From: RH-AL1 sp965277735
Lineage (GTDB): Bacteria; Pseudomonadota; Alphaproteobacteria; Rhizobiales; Beijerinckiaceae
Direction: 5' to 3'
Assembly: GCA_965277735.1 (NCBI GenBank)
Contig: CBDIDO010000002.1
Span: 310,001-374,000, forward strand
DNA length: 64,000 nt
Below are positions 18,550 through 26,572 of this stretch, in pieces. The position numbers were made by a program, and so were the translations under genes. Position 1 is the stretch's first letter. Every line of letters starts with the position of its first letter. The notes under the pieces were generated by a model. The model was not told the origin of the DNA. It saw nothing but the letters and a program-made list of their open reading frames with translations, and made no database searches.

Positions 18550-19247
18550 CCCCCGATCCGCGCCATGAAGTCGTCGTAGCCGCGAATGTAATCCTTGGGC
18601 TCGTAATAATGCGTGGCAAGCACGAGCAGCATGGCGCCCGGCGCGTACTTGTACTCGACCCCCCAGACGAGTGGCGGCAGGTAGAGCGCATGATCGGGGG
18701 CGTCGAGGACGATCTCGGCGCGCCGGTGGCCATCGTCGACGACGACCGCTACGCTGCCACCGAGGGCAAGCAGGAGCTCACCGCAGGTCGCATGCGTGTG
18801 GCCCCCGCGCATCTCGCCGGGCGGCACGTCGAAGACGATGAAATAGCGCTGCGGAATGAAAGGGATCGTCTTGCCGAACTCGCCGAACGTCAGGCTGCCG
18901 CGCGTATCGACCAATTGCGGCAGGCGATAGAGCTTCACGCCAGAGACATCGCTCGCGAATTCCGAGGCGGCACCAAGCAGGTCGCCAGCGCGGTGGATCT
19001 CGCACCCGAAGTCGACCACGACGCCCGGATCCCCGCGCACGACGGCATGAGCCGGCACCTCGCGGGTCACCACGCTCCCTGGTGCGATGGAGGCCCCCAC
19101 ACCGACCCTGACCCCGGCATGAATGACCGCCGCGGCGCCGATCCGCGCCCGCGCCCCGATCACGCAATCTGCACCGATCTCGGCCTTGGCGCCGACGATC
19201 GCGCCCGCTCCAAGCGTGGCCGTGGGATGCAGTTGATAGTCACTCAT
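18546..19247 (-). CDS. WxcM-like fusion: short hexapeptide acyltransferase domain plus FdtA-type 3,4-ketoisomerase
   Basis: Encodes 233 residues. Residues ~1-85 are left-handed beta-helix hexapeptide repeats (LGAGAIVGAKAEIGADCVIG). Residues ~100-230 form a cupin of the FdtA/QdtA/TylM3 type: LPQLVDTRGSLTFGEF, MRGGHTHATCGE and LYLPPLVWGVEY. The cupin isomerises dTDP-4-keto-6-deoxyglucose to a 3-keto sugar for the downstream aminotransferase. The helix should N-acetylate the amino sugar, as in WxcM proteins. However, it is about half the usual length, and no clear catalytic His with its normal surroundings is visible, so acetyltransferase activity is doubtful. The usual HAHR appears as HTHA. Confidence 0.82.
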   Translation of the reverse strand: MSDYQLHPTATLGAGAIVGAKAEIGADCVIGARARIGAAAVIHAGVRVGVGASIAPGSVVTREVPAHAVVRGDPGVVVDFGCEIHRAGDLLGAASEFASDVSGVKLYRLPQLVDTRGSLTFGEFGKTIPFIPQRYFIVFDVPPGEMRGGHTHATCGELLLALGGSVAVVVDDGHRRAEIVLDAPDHALYLPPLVWGVEYKYAPGAMLLVLATHYYEPKDYIRGYDDFMARIGG

Positions 19248-19262
19248 GGCTATGTCCGGCGT

Positions 19263-20111
19263 TCACAAGGCGATCCCGGCGGCGGCCATGCGGGACAGTC
19301 CAGCCCGTTCGTGCTCGTGCCAAAGCTTGTCGAAAGCGAGGTTGCTCGGACGATTGACGCCGGGCCAATGGATGAAGGCGATCTGTTTTCCCCATTCGTC
19401 GTAGGGTCCGTCGCTTCGGAAGTCGATCCTTTCAGCCTTGTGATAGCTTTGCGGCGAAAGCTCCGGCATCAGGTCGGGAAGCTTGCGTATCTTCAAGCGC
19501 TTACGGTGGACCACAAAGTTCACCAGGGGCTGCGCGTAGAGGCCACCCCGCTGGCGGACCCTGTCGAAGGTCTTCTCGTCCTCCGCCATTGCCGCATGGA
19601 AGTCCTCGATGGCGAGGATATTGCGCGACGTGATGAAGAAGCCGTCGTTGAACAGCGTTGCGCCGCGCAGATAGTCGGGCTTTTGGGCCGTATCATTGTA
19701 GACGTAATCAAACGTCTCGGCGATGACGATGAAATCCGTGACCCCGGGCTCGAGGCGCCCGAGCGCCGGCCCGAGATCGCGGAACAGGAGGATGTCGGCG
19801 TCGAAATAGATGACCTCGTCCAGCGGGAGCGCCAAGCTGAGCAGCTTGCGCAGGCGATTGCGCTTGCTCCAGGCGAGCGGATAGAGGCGCTTCGACAGCA
19901 AATCGAGCGCGGCACAGTCGACATCTGCGAACGTGACCCCGTAGGCGTCGGCCACGCGCCGCGTCTGCGCGACGTTGTCGTCGTAGGGGACGAGATAGAC
20001 GGGAAGGTTCGCGTTGGTCGCCTTCCAGCTTTCGAGGAAGGCGAGAAGCCAGTGCATCACCTTGTCGTTGGCGATGATCGCGATCGCCCGCGAGGGATTG
20101 GTCGAGCTCAT
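19263..20111 (-). CDS. GT8-like glycosyltransferase
   Basis: Encodes 282 residues starting at ATG 20111 (GGAG upstream). The fold is GT-A: the chain opens with AIAIIANDKVMHWLLAF and has the metal-binding DXD motif in VIYFDADILLFRDLG. Later TLFNDGFFITSRNI and QIAFIHWPGVNRPS match late GT8/glycogenin-type blocks, including a His near the C-terminus. It probably transfers a hexose to the growing surface glycan in the cytoplasm. It is the first gene of the minus-strand unit with the ketoisomerase and aminotransferase (15-bp gap), suggesting that it uses or sits next to the amino sugar made by them. Confidence 0.72.
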   Translation of the reverse strand: MSSTNPSRAIAIIANDKVMHWLLAFLESWKATNANLPVYLVPYDDNVAQTRRVADAYGVTFADVDCAALDLLSKRLYPLAWSKRNRLRKLLSLALPLDEVIYFDADILLFRDLGPALGRLEPGVTDFIVIAETFDYVYNDTAQKPDYLRGATLFNDGFFITSRNILAIEDFHAAMAEDEKTFDRVRQRGGLYAQPLVNFVVHRKRLKIRKLPDLMPELSPQSYHKAERIDFRSDGPYDEWGKQIAFIHWPGVNRPSNLAFDKLWHEHERAGLSRMAAAGIAL

Positions 20112-20130
20112 GGCTCCAGCTATCGCGGCC

Positions 20131-20195
20131 GGCCCGGCAGGGCAACCTCGGCCCCGCAGGGCAGCCATCCTCGGCCCCGCAGGGCAGCCATCGTC
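20131..20195. repeat. 23-bp tandem repeat in a divergent promoter region
   Basis: Two near-identical 23-bp units beginning GGCCCCGCAGGGCAGCCATC (20150-20172 and 20173-20195) are preceded by a degenerate 19-bp copy (20131-20149). The array lies about 20-85 bp upstream of the GT8-like gene start on the minus strand, where it could alter promoter or leader spacing. Confidence 0.8.
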
Positions 20196-20326
20196 GCGTC
20201 TGTTGTCGGGGCGCCCTCCCGGCTGCTACACCGGCGCCCGTCGTTCGCAAGCCGTCGCCGTCAGGATGCCTCGAAGGGCGGATAGGGGTGTGCCGCCGGC
20301 GCGATCGCGACGACACGAGGAATGGG

Positions 20327-21487
20327 ATGCCGAAGCTCCTCTACATCTACCTCGCCAAGCGGATGGCGATTTCGGCATTGCTCATCGAAGTGTGCCTCTG
20401 CGTGCCGGTCGTCATGACCTCGATCTTCCACTACCTGCCGCCGACGGCGGTGCGCAGCGGTCTCCTGGTGCCCGCGCTCCTCGGCACCATGCCTACCGTC
20501 CTCTACATCGCGCTGCCGATCGCCGTCGGCGTCGCCGTCATGCTCGAGTTCGTGCGGATGTCGTCGGAAGGCATGATCGCGGTGCTCTATTCGCTGCGCC
20601 TCTCTGTCTGGTCGATCTGCCTGCCGGCGGTGTCGGTCGCCCTGGTCGCGGTGGGGATCGGCTATGCCTTCTCCTCCTGGATCGCGCCCAATTACGTCGG
20701 CGAGATGCACGACGTCATCTTCGTGATCCGCAACTCGCTCAACCACAGGATGCTGGAGCCGGCGCATTTCTATACGTTCGACGACGGCCACCGCACCATG
20801 TACTTCCAGCGCTGGCGCACGCCCGACATCGCCTCGAACATCTTCATCAACCAGTTCAATCCGGAAAAGCAGGAAGAGCAGATCATCACGGCCGACCAGG
20901 CCGAGTTCCGCCGCAACGACCAGGGCGTCGTGCTCGTGCTCACCGACGGCTCGATCCAGACGCGCCCCAAGGGAAGCCTCAACATGCGCGCGGCGAACTT
21001 CGAGGAATACGTGATGCCGATCGCCATGCAGGGCACCGGCGGCATGCCGAAACGCGCCTGGCGCGGCGTCTTCGAGCTGCCGGGCAACGAGTTCCTCGCC
21101 GATCGCGGCAACGAGGCGGGCGATTCCCACAAGCTCGCCGAGTGGACCAGCGAGGCGGCCAAGCGGCTCGGGATCCCGCTGCTGGCGCTGACCCATGTGC
21201 TGTTCGGCATCGCGCTCGTCCTCACCGTGTCGTCTGCGACGGGCCGCGGCTCGACGGCGACGACCATGACGATTTTGGCCGTGCCGGCCCTGCATATCGG
21301 CCTGCTCATCTCGATGGAGACGCTGGTCCGCAAGGATTCGAACCTCGTCTGGGTCATCGCCGGTGCGATCCTCGTCGAGCTCGCCGTCGCCCTCTATCTG
21401 CTGCAGCGACAGAACCGAGTGCAGGGCCCCGCCCGGCGCCGACGTGCCAGCGTCCCCGACGCGGCGCTCGGCCAACCGGCGGTCTGA
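20327..21487 (+). CDS. LptF/LptG-family permease-like membrane protein
   Basis: Encodes 386 residues. The layout matches LptF/LptG (YjgP/YjgQ): membrane segments near the N-terminus (MAISALLIEVCLCVPVVMTS; LPIAVGVAVMLEFVRMSSEG), a periplasmic jelly-roll of roughly 150 residues, then three closing segments (LLALTHVLFGIALVLTV onward). The EFVRMSSEGM motif after TM2 is the family's conserved coupling region. LptFG with LptB2 extract lipopolysaccharide from the inner membrane. A single copy inside a glycan island, away from a visible lptB or lptG partner, suggests a specialised homologue handling another lipid-linked glycan. ATG 20327 has CGAGG upstream. Confidence 0.78.
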   Translation: MPKLLYIYLAKRMAISALLIEVCLCVPVVMTSIFHYLPPTAVRSGLLVPALLGTMPTVLYIALPIAVGVAVMLEFVRMSSEGMIAVLYSLRLSVWSICLPAVSVALVAVGIGYAFSSWIAPNYVGEMHDVIFVIRNSLNHRMLEPAHFYTFDDGHRTMYFQRWRTPDIASNIFINQFNPEKQEEQIITADQAEFRRNDQGVVLVLTDGSIQTRPKGSLNMRAANFEEYVMPIAMQGTGGMPKRAWRGVFELPGNEFLADRGNEAGDSHKLAEWTSEAAKRLGIPLLALTHVLFGIALVLTVSSATGRGSTATTMTILAVPALHIGLLISMETLVRKDSNLVWVIAGAILVELAVALYLLQRQNRVQGPARRRRASVPDAALGQPAV

Positions 21488-21515
21488 CCATGCGTCCGGC
21501 GCACGAGAGGGCGGC

Positions 21516-22670
21516 ATGACAGGCCCGCTCCGCGTCCTCCTCTACGCGCCGCATTTCGCCGAGTACGCGCTGCGGCTCGCCGACGGCCTCGCCGAGCGGG
21601 CGAACGTGATGCTCATCTGCGAGCGCCGCAACCTCGCCGCCGAGGCGACACCTGCCCTTGTGGCGCAGGTGCGCCGCCGCGTCGCACTCGCAACATTCGA
21701 CGGCTCGGCCGGCATCCCCGCCGGCCCCTTCGCGCGCCATGTTCGATTGCCCTGGCTGCTGAGCCGCTTCCAGCCCGATATCGCGCACGTGCAGGAGCAG
21801 GCGGACGGCCCGACGGCCGCGATGCTGACGCGCCTGTCGCGCCGCGTGCCGGTCGTGCTCACCGTGCACGACCCTCGGCCGCACGAGGGCAGCGACACGG
21901 CGTTCGCGGAGCGCGGTCGCCACTTCCGCGAGCGGCTGCGAGCCAACGCCGCCGCCTACCACGTGCACGGTGCGTTCTGCGAACGCGAGCTGCGGTCGAC
22001 GCGGCGCGTCGATCGGCCCCTGATCTCGACCGCACTCGGCGTCCTTTTCGTGCCCGATCCGGACGCCACGCGTCCGCGAGACCCGCGCGGCCTGCTCTTC
22101 TTCGGCCGGATGGAAGCCTACAAGGGCCTCGAGACCCTGCTCGACGCCGCCGCCCTCCTCCGCGCGCAGGGCGTCGCGTTCCGGCTCGTCGTCGCCGGCC
22201 GCGGACCCGAGCTGGCGCGCCTCGCGCCGCGGTTGTCGGCTCCCGACATCGAGCTGCACGAAGGCTTCCTTGGTCCCCAGGAGGCGATCGCGCTGTTCCA
22301 GCGCGCCTCGCTCGTCCTGGCGCCCTACCGCGAGGCGACGCAGAGCGGCGTGGTCGCCGCCGCCTTCGGCAACGGGCGCCCCGTCGTCGTCTCGTCGGTC
22401 GGCGGCCTGCCGGAGGTCGTGACGCCGGGGCGTGACGGCCTCGTCGTCCCGCCCGACGACCCCTCCGCGCTGGCCGCCGCGCTGACGCCGCTGCTCACGG
22501 ATGAGTCGAAGATCGCGACCCTTGCGACCGGCGTCGCCGCCAAGGTGCGCGACGAGCTCGACTGGGCGAAGATCGCGGGGCGGCTCGACTCGTTCTACCG
22601 CGAGGTGCTCGCCGCACGGAGCAGTCGCGCGCCTGCCGGCTCGCGACACCCGGCGGAGGCGCGGCCATGA
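21516..22670 (+). CDS. GT4-family glycosyltransferase
   Basis: Encodes 384 residues. A Rossmann-like acceptor domain starts LRVLLYAPHFAEYALRLADG. The donor domain begins GLLFFGRMEAYKGLETLLDA and has VVAGRGPELARL, VLAPYREATQSGVVAAAFG (the conserved E region) and GRPVVVSSVGGLPEVVTPG. These are textbook GT4 blocks for retaining transfer from a nucleotide sugar. It starts 28 bp after the LptF-like gene with GAGAGG upstream, and its stop overlaps the next GT2 gene (ATGA), so the three genes form one operon. Sugar unknown. Confidence 0.9.
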   Translation: MTGPLRVLLYAPHFAEYALRLADGLAERANVMLICERRNLAAEATPALVAQVRRRVALATFDGSAGIPAGPFARHVRLPWLLSRFQPDIAHVQEQADGPTAAMLTRLSRRVPVVLTVHDPRPHEGSDTAFAERGRHFRERLRANAAAYHVHGAFCERELRSTRRVDRPLISTALGVLFVPDPDATRPRDPRGLLFFGRMEAYKGLETLLDAAALLRAQGVAFRLVVAGRGPELARLAPRLSAPDIELHEGFLGPQEAIALFQRASLVLAPYREATQSGVVAAAFGNGRPVVVSSVGGLPEVVTPGRDGLVVPPDDPSALAAALTPLLTDESKIATLATGVAAKVRDELDWAKIAGRLDSFYREVLAARSSRAPAGSRHPAEARP

Positions 22671-23791
22671 CGCACACGCCGCCCGCTACCACGGCCGATC
22701 TCGACCCGAACGGCATCGCGCTTCCGCTCGTCAGTGTCGTGATCGTCAATTTCAACTACGGCCGCTTCCTCACCGCGCTCGTCGACTCGGTCTTCGCGCA
22801 GACCTACGCCAACGTCGAGTGCATCGTCGTCGACAACGCCTCGACCGACGACAGCGCGGCGATCCTCACCGAGCTGGCGCAGCGCCACGCGCTCGTCGTC
22901 GTGCATCGCGCGCAAAACGACGGCCAGACACCGGCCTCGCTCGACGGGCTCGCAGTGGCGCGCGGCGCCTACGTCATCTTCGTCGATGCCGACGACCTAC
23001 TGCTGCCGCGCTGCGTCGAGACGCATATCTACGCGCATCTTTCGCTGCGCGCGCATGTCGGCTTCACCTCGGGCGACATGCTGCAGGTCGCCGAAGGCCA
23101 GATCGTCGTCGCCGGCGGCGAGGGCTTTGCCGCCTACGTCCGCTCGCGCAAGGGATTGAAGCGGGACATGCTGCGGCCGTTCCGCCACGCGCCGGGCGAC
23201 GAGCACCGCTTCGACGAGACGGCGCACCTGCTCGAAGGCCGCATCCACCTCGTGCCGCCGATGACGACGCGCTGGGTGTGGTCGCCGACCTCCGGCTCCT
23301 GCTACCGCCGCGACGCGCTGACGATGTTTGCCGACAACCCCGCGCTGACGAGCCTGCGAACCGGCACCGACATGTATTTCGGCCACGCGATCGGCGCGCT
23401 GTGCGGGAGCGCCCTCATCGACGAGCCGGTGTTCGCCTACCGCATCCACGGCGGCAATATCTACTCGCAGCGCGCCCAGCTCGACCGCACGCTCTGCTTC
23501 AAGCCCGGCGGCTACGGCGATTCGAACGACCAGGCGCGGCTCGTCATCCTCGACCAGCTCGTCGAGAAGGCCGAGCGCTTCGCGCCCAACATCTGGCTGA
23601 GGCTGAACCTGTTCGCGCTGCTGCTCAAGCTCGACCGCGGCGAGCAGGATCGCACCCTGCCCCGCTGGCGCCGCCGCTCGCGGCTGGCGTCGTGCCTTGC
23701 GACGAACGGCGACGAGTTGGCGCGTGTGCTGGGGCGGCCGCTGGTCGCTGCGCTCAAGCTCTGGAGCGGGCTGCCCTTCAGGAAATGGTGA
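22667..23791 (+). CDS. GT2-family glycosyltransferase (third related copy)
   Basis: Encodes 374 residues. It carries PLVSVVIVNFNYGRF, VDNASTDDSAAILTE and the DXD motif IFVDADDLLLPRCVETH, then VGFTSGDML and WVWSPTSGSCYRRDAL. These blocks match the other two GT2 genes of the island in order and spacing, so a local duplication is likely. It is the last gene of the permease-GT4-GT2 operon. The C-terminal ~120 residues are helical with basic stretches (PRWRRRSRL), possibly contacting the membrane. Confidence 0.9.
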   Translation: MTHTPPATTADLDPNGIALPLVSVVIVNFNYGRFLTALVDSVFAQTYANVECIVVDNASTDDSAAILTELAQRHALVVVHRAQNDGQTPASLDGLAVARGAYVIFVDADDLLLPRCVETHIYAHLSLRAHVGFTSGDMLQVAEGQIVVAGGEGFAAYVRSRKGLKRDMLRPFRHAPGDEHRFDETAHLLEGRIHLVPPMTTRWVWSPTSGSCYRRDALTMFADNPALTSLRTGTDMYFGHAIGALCGSALIDEPVFAYRIHGGNIYSQRAQLDRTLCFKPGGYGDSNDQARLVILDQLVEKAERFAPNIWLRLNLFALLLKLDRGEQDRTLPRWRRRSRLASCLATNGDELARVLGRPLVAALKLWSGLPFRKW

Positions 23792-23806
23792 GGCGCCTGC
23801 GCGCGC

Positions 23807-24304
23807 CTACTTGATCGGCTTGATGCTGCCGGAGATGCTCTGCAGATCGGCGACGTTCGATTTTTCGCCGGCCTCGCTGCCCCAATAGGTCAGCATCAGG
23901 AGCTTGCTGTCGGCGACCTTGAGCATCGTGAGACTGATGTGCGTCGGGCCATCCGAGTCGGTCGCCTCCCAGGTCACGTCGTAGCCGTGGAGACCGTTCA
24001 TCTCGATCTCCTTCTCCTTCTTGGTCTCTTCCTTGATCTTGATCTTCTGCTTGGCGAAGAACTCGTCCTCGTCCTTGCCGGCGGCATCGAGCCCAGAGCC
24101 GTCGACGATCTCGGCCGCGACATAGGTCTCCTTGTCGGGCGAGGTGCCCTCGACGCCGTTGTCGAACGTGCTCGGCTCCCACGTGTCGGGGATCGAGATC
24201 CAGGTGATCGAATCGTCCGAGCTGTCGCCGAGCTTGAACGCCTTGGCATGGGCCGCCGCCGGCAGAGCAAGCAGGAGGGAGAGGGCGAGCACGGTCTTCA
24301 GCAT
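23807..24304 (-). CDS. Secreted protein of unknown function
   Basis: Encodes 165 residues with signal peptide MLKTVLALSLLLALPAAAHA. The mature part is rich in charged residues, with a lysine/glutamate run near the middle (KIKIKEETKKEKEIEMN), followed by GYDVTWEATDSDGPTHISLTM and LLMLTYWGSEAG. The alternating pattern suggests a small beta-sandwich periplasmic domain. ATG 24304 was chosen because it starts the signal peptide. It converges on the glycan operon (15-bp gap) and lies beyond hss. No family recognised. Confidence 0.75.
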   Translation of the reverse strand: MLKTVLALSLLLALPAAAHAKAFKLGDSSDDSITWISIPDTWEPSTFDNGVEGTSPDKETYVAAEIVDGSGLDAAGKDEDEFFAKQKIKIKEETKKEKEIEMNGLHGYDVTWEATDSDGPTHISLTMLKVADSKLLMLTYWGSEAGEKSNVADLQSISGSIKPIK

Positions 24305-24421
24305 GGCGGTCACCCGAATGGTCAAGCTTGACCAAAGAGCGGGTCGCCTCGGCGGAGTCAACGGCCGGCCGAACTGGCAATTCGGCCGGGTCGCATTTTC
24401 GGCAGGATTAAGCCGCCGCCC

Positions 24422-25879
24422 TTACCTCACGATGATGTTCTTGAACTGCCAGGGATCCTCGCGGTCCAGGTCTTCCGGAAACAGCGCGCTGCGATCGTCG
24501 AGCGGCGTCCAGTCCGTGTACTGGCCGACCACCGGCCCGAGGTACGGCATCTGCACCTCGAGGCAGCGCTGGAAGTCGACCTCGTCGGCCTCGACGATGC
24601 CGCGCGTCGGGTTCTCCAGCGCCCAGACCATGCCGGCGAGCACGGCGCTCGTCACCTGCAGGCCGGTGGCGTTCTGGTAGGGCGCGATGCGGCGCGTCTC
24701 CTCGATCGACAGTTGGGATCCATACCAATAGGCGTTGAGCTTGTGGCCGTAGAGCAGCACGCCGAGCTCGTCGATACCGTCGACGATCTCTGTCTCGTCG
24801 AGGATCTGGCTCTTCTTCTGCTGCTGCCACTGGCAGCCGGCCATCTCGTCGAGCGAGAGCACGGCATCGTCCGCCGGGCGGTAGGCGTAGTGGCAGGTCG
24901 GGCGATAGACGACGTTGCCGCTCGCCTGGCCGCCCTCACGCAGCGTCAGGTAGTCGGCGATCGAGATCGCCTCGTTGTGGGTGACGAGGAAGCCGTGCTG
25001 CGCGCCGGGCGTCGGGCACCAAGAGCGCACGCGCGTGCCGGCGCCAGGGCGCATCAGATAGATCGCGCAATCCGGCCCGAACTCGTGGCGGCGCCCCTCC
25101 GGCGGCAGCGCGCGCTCGTGCGTGCCCCAGCCGAGCTCGGCCGGCTGCAGGCCCTCCGACACGAAACCTTCGACCGACCAGGTGTTGACGAACGTGCCCA
25201 TCGGCTTCGGCTTGGCGGCGCGCTGCGTGTCGCGCTCGGCGATGTGGATGCCCTTCACGCCGACCTTGTGCGCGAGCGCCGCCCATTCCTGGCTGCCGCT
25301 CGGCGAGCCGGCGTCGAGGCCCAGGTCGGCGGCGACGTTCAGCAGCGCCTGCTTGACGAACCATGAGACCATGCCGGGGTTGGCGCCGCAGCACGACACC
25401 GCGGTCGCGCCCAGGTTGCCTCCCTTGGGGCCGAGCTCGCGCTTGAGGTCGAGCACGCCCTCGCGCAGCGCGTAGTTCGAGCGCTGCGAGACCGACAGCG
25501 ACGCGTCGCCGTAAAAGCCGGGCCACGGCTCGGCGACGGTGTCAACGTAGAGCGCGCCGATGGCGTGGGCGAGGCGCATGACGTCCGTCGACGAGACCTC
25601 GACTGAGAGGTTGACGATGAACGGCTGGCCCTCACCCTCGGTCAGCAGCGGACGCAGCAGCGAGTCGAGGTTCTCCTTCGTCACGCGCTCCTTGATGAAG
25701 GCGATCTTGCGCTCGTCCAGCAGGCCGCGGTCCTTGTCCTCGGGATCGATGACGGTGACGCGCTTGGGATCGAATTTGAAGTGCCGCTCGATGAGCGGCA
25801 GCGTGCCGCGTCCGATCGAGCCGAACCCGATCATCACGATTGGTCCCGTGATGGTCCCGTGCACCGGCCAGTCCGTCAT
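24422..25879 (-). CDS. hss: Homospermidine synthase
   Basis: Encodes 485 residues, the usual size for bacterial Hss. The N-terminal Rossmann loop is PIVMIGFGSIGRGTLPLI. Later family blocks include EPWPGFYGDASLS, SCCGANPGMVSWF, WGTHERALPPEGRRHEFG and RPTCHYAYRPADDAV. The enzyme makes homospermidine from two putrescines in an NAD-dependent reaction in the cytoplasm. Putrescine would come from the ornithine decarboxylase encoded 1.5 kb upstream on the same strand. Homospermidine is a main polyamine in many Hyphomicrobiales. ATG 25879 was chosen because the Rossmann strand follows shortly after; GAGAGG lies somewhat far upstream. Confidence 0.95.
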   Translation of the reverse strand: MTDWPVHGTITGPIVMIGFGSIGRGTLPLIERHFKFDPKRVTVIDPEDKDRGLLDERKIAFIKERVTKENLDSLLRPLLTEGEGQPFIVNLSVEVSSTDVMRLAHAIGALYVDTVAEPWPGFYGDASLSVSQRSNYALREGVLDLKRELGPKGGNLGATAVSCCGANPGMVSWFVKQALLNVAADLGLDAGSPSGSQEWAALAHKVGVKGIHIAERDTQRAAKPKPMGTFVNTWSVEGFVSEGLQPAELGWGTHERALPPEGRRHEFGPDCAIYLMRPGAGTRVRSWCPTPGAQHGFLVTHNEAISIADYLTLREGGQASGNVVYRPTCHYAYRPADDAVLSLDEMAGCQWQQQKKSQILDETEIVDGIDELGVLLYGHKLNAYWYGSQLSIEETRRIAPYQNATGLQVTSAVLAGMVWALENPTRGIVEADEVDFQRCLEVQMPYLGPVVGQYTDWTPLDDRSALFPEDLDREDPWQFKNIIVR

Positions 25880-25910
25880 TCTTTTGGGTTCCTCTCTGCT
25901 GGGGTTCTGT

Positions 25911-25965
25911 CTCCCACCTCGGGAGACCATGGCCCTTGCCTCGGCGAGGGTCGGATGAAGGGGCG
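25911..25965. repeat. Degenerate copy of the intergenic palindromic repeat
   Basis: CTCCCACCTCGGGAGA, then a GCCTCGGCGAGG hairpin, then GTCGGATGAAGGGGC follow the layout of the 7525-7672 and 27296-27444 elements but with several changes and only one half. It sits just upstream of hss on the minus strand. Confidence 0.6.
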
Positions 25966-26094
25966 ACACCGCCCCTGGAAGCTCGAGAGAGCCGGCCCGG
26001 CCCTCAAGCGTCGTCGCGACGCCGACACCTACTCCGCAATCGGGAGAAAGGGCCAGCCGTCACTGCCGGTCGAGGATGACGTCGGTGTGACGGC

Positions 26095-26316
26095 TCAAGC
26101 CGTAGCGACCCGCCGTGACGGTGTGGGGATCGGCCGGCCCATGTCGGTCGCGGCCTCGATCCATGCCGTGATCGCGTCACCTACGCTTGCCAGCGCCGCT
26201 TCGGGCGTCTCGCCGTCGCTCATGCAGCCTGGCAAATCCGGCACGCTCGCCACGAAGCCGCCGCCGTCGTCGTCCGACAGCGGCTCGATCACGATGGGAT
26301 AGTCAGTCGGTTTCAT
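26095..26316 (-). CDS. hicB: HicB-type antitoxin
   Basis: Encodes 73 residues: YPIVIEPLSDDDGGGFVASVPDLPGCMSDGETPEEA-like sequence, i.e. the partial RNase-H-fold HicB_lk domain with its PDLPGC...G.T..EA signature. It ends with a short basic tail and no obvious C-terminal DNA-binding domain. HicB antitoxins bind and block HicA and often repress the operon. It is encoded downstream of hicA with a 4-bp ATGA overlap, the usual order for this family. The pair lies between hss and the GNAT gene in the polyamine locus. Confidence 0.88.
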   Translation of the reverse strand: MKPTDYPIVIEPLSDDDGGGFVASVPDLPGCMSDGETPEAALASVGDAITAWIEAATDMGRPIPTPSRRVATA

Positions 26317-26555
26317 GGAGAGGCTCCCACGGCATCGATGAATGCGACGAGCTTGCGGATGTATATCGGCTTGATCGGGCGCTTGTAAGGGATGGTCAGG
26401 ATCATCTTCTGCGAGGGGTGTGAGACTTTGTAATGCGAGCCGCCACCACGGGCGGCCTCGCAGATGACGCCCGCCTCGCGGCAGACGGCGGCGATATCGG
26501 CGATGGCCCAGCCGGCCTTGGGATTTGCCCGCATGGCATCGAGGCGCTTGCTCAT
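26313..26555 (-). CDS. hicA: HicA-type mRNA interferase toxin
   Basis: Encodes 80 residues with a small dsRNA-binding-like fold. The conserved catalytic histidine is in GGGSHYKVSHPSQK, followed by TIPYKRPIKPIYIRKL, the family's helix. HicA cleaves mRNA when free of HicB. The first ~20 residues (MSKRLDAMRANPKAGWAIAD) match the family's long N-terminal helix. Both motifs look intact, so the toxin is probably active. It starts 17 bp after the end of the GNAT gene on the same strand, so it may be read from the same message. Confidence 0.88.
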   Translation of the reverse strand: MSKRLDAMRANPKAGWAIADIAAVCREAGVICEAARGGGSHYKVSHPSQKMILTIPYKRPIKPIYIRKLVAFIDAVGASP

Positions 26556-26572
26556 CGCGAGACCTTAGCGCC

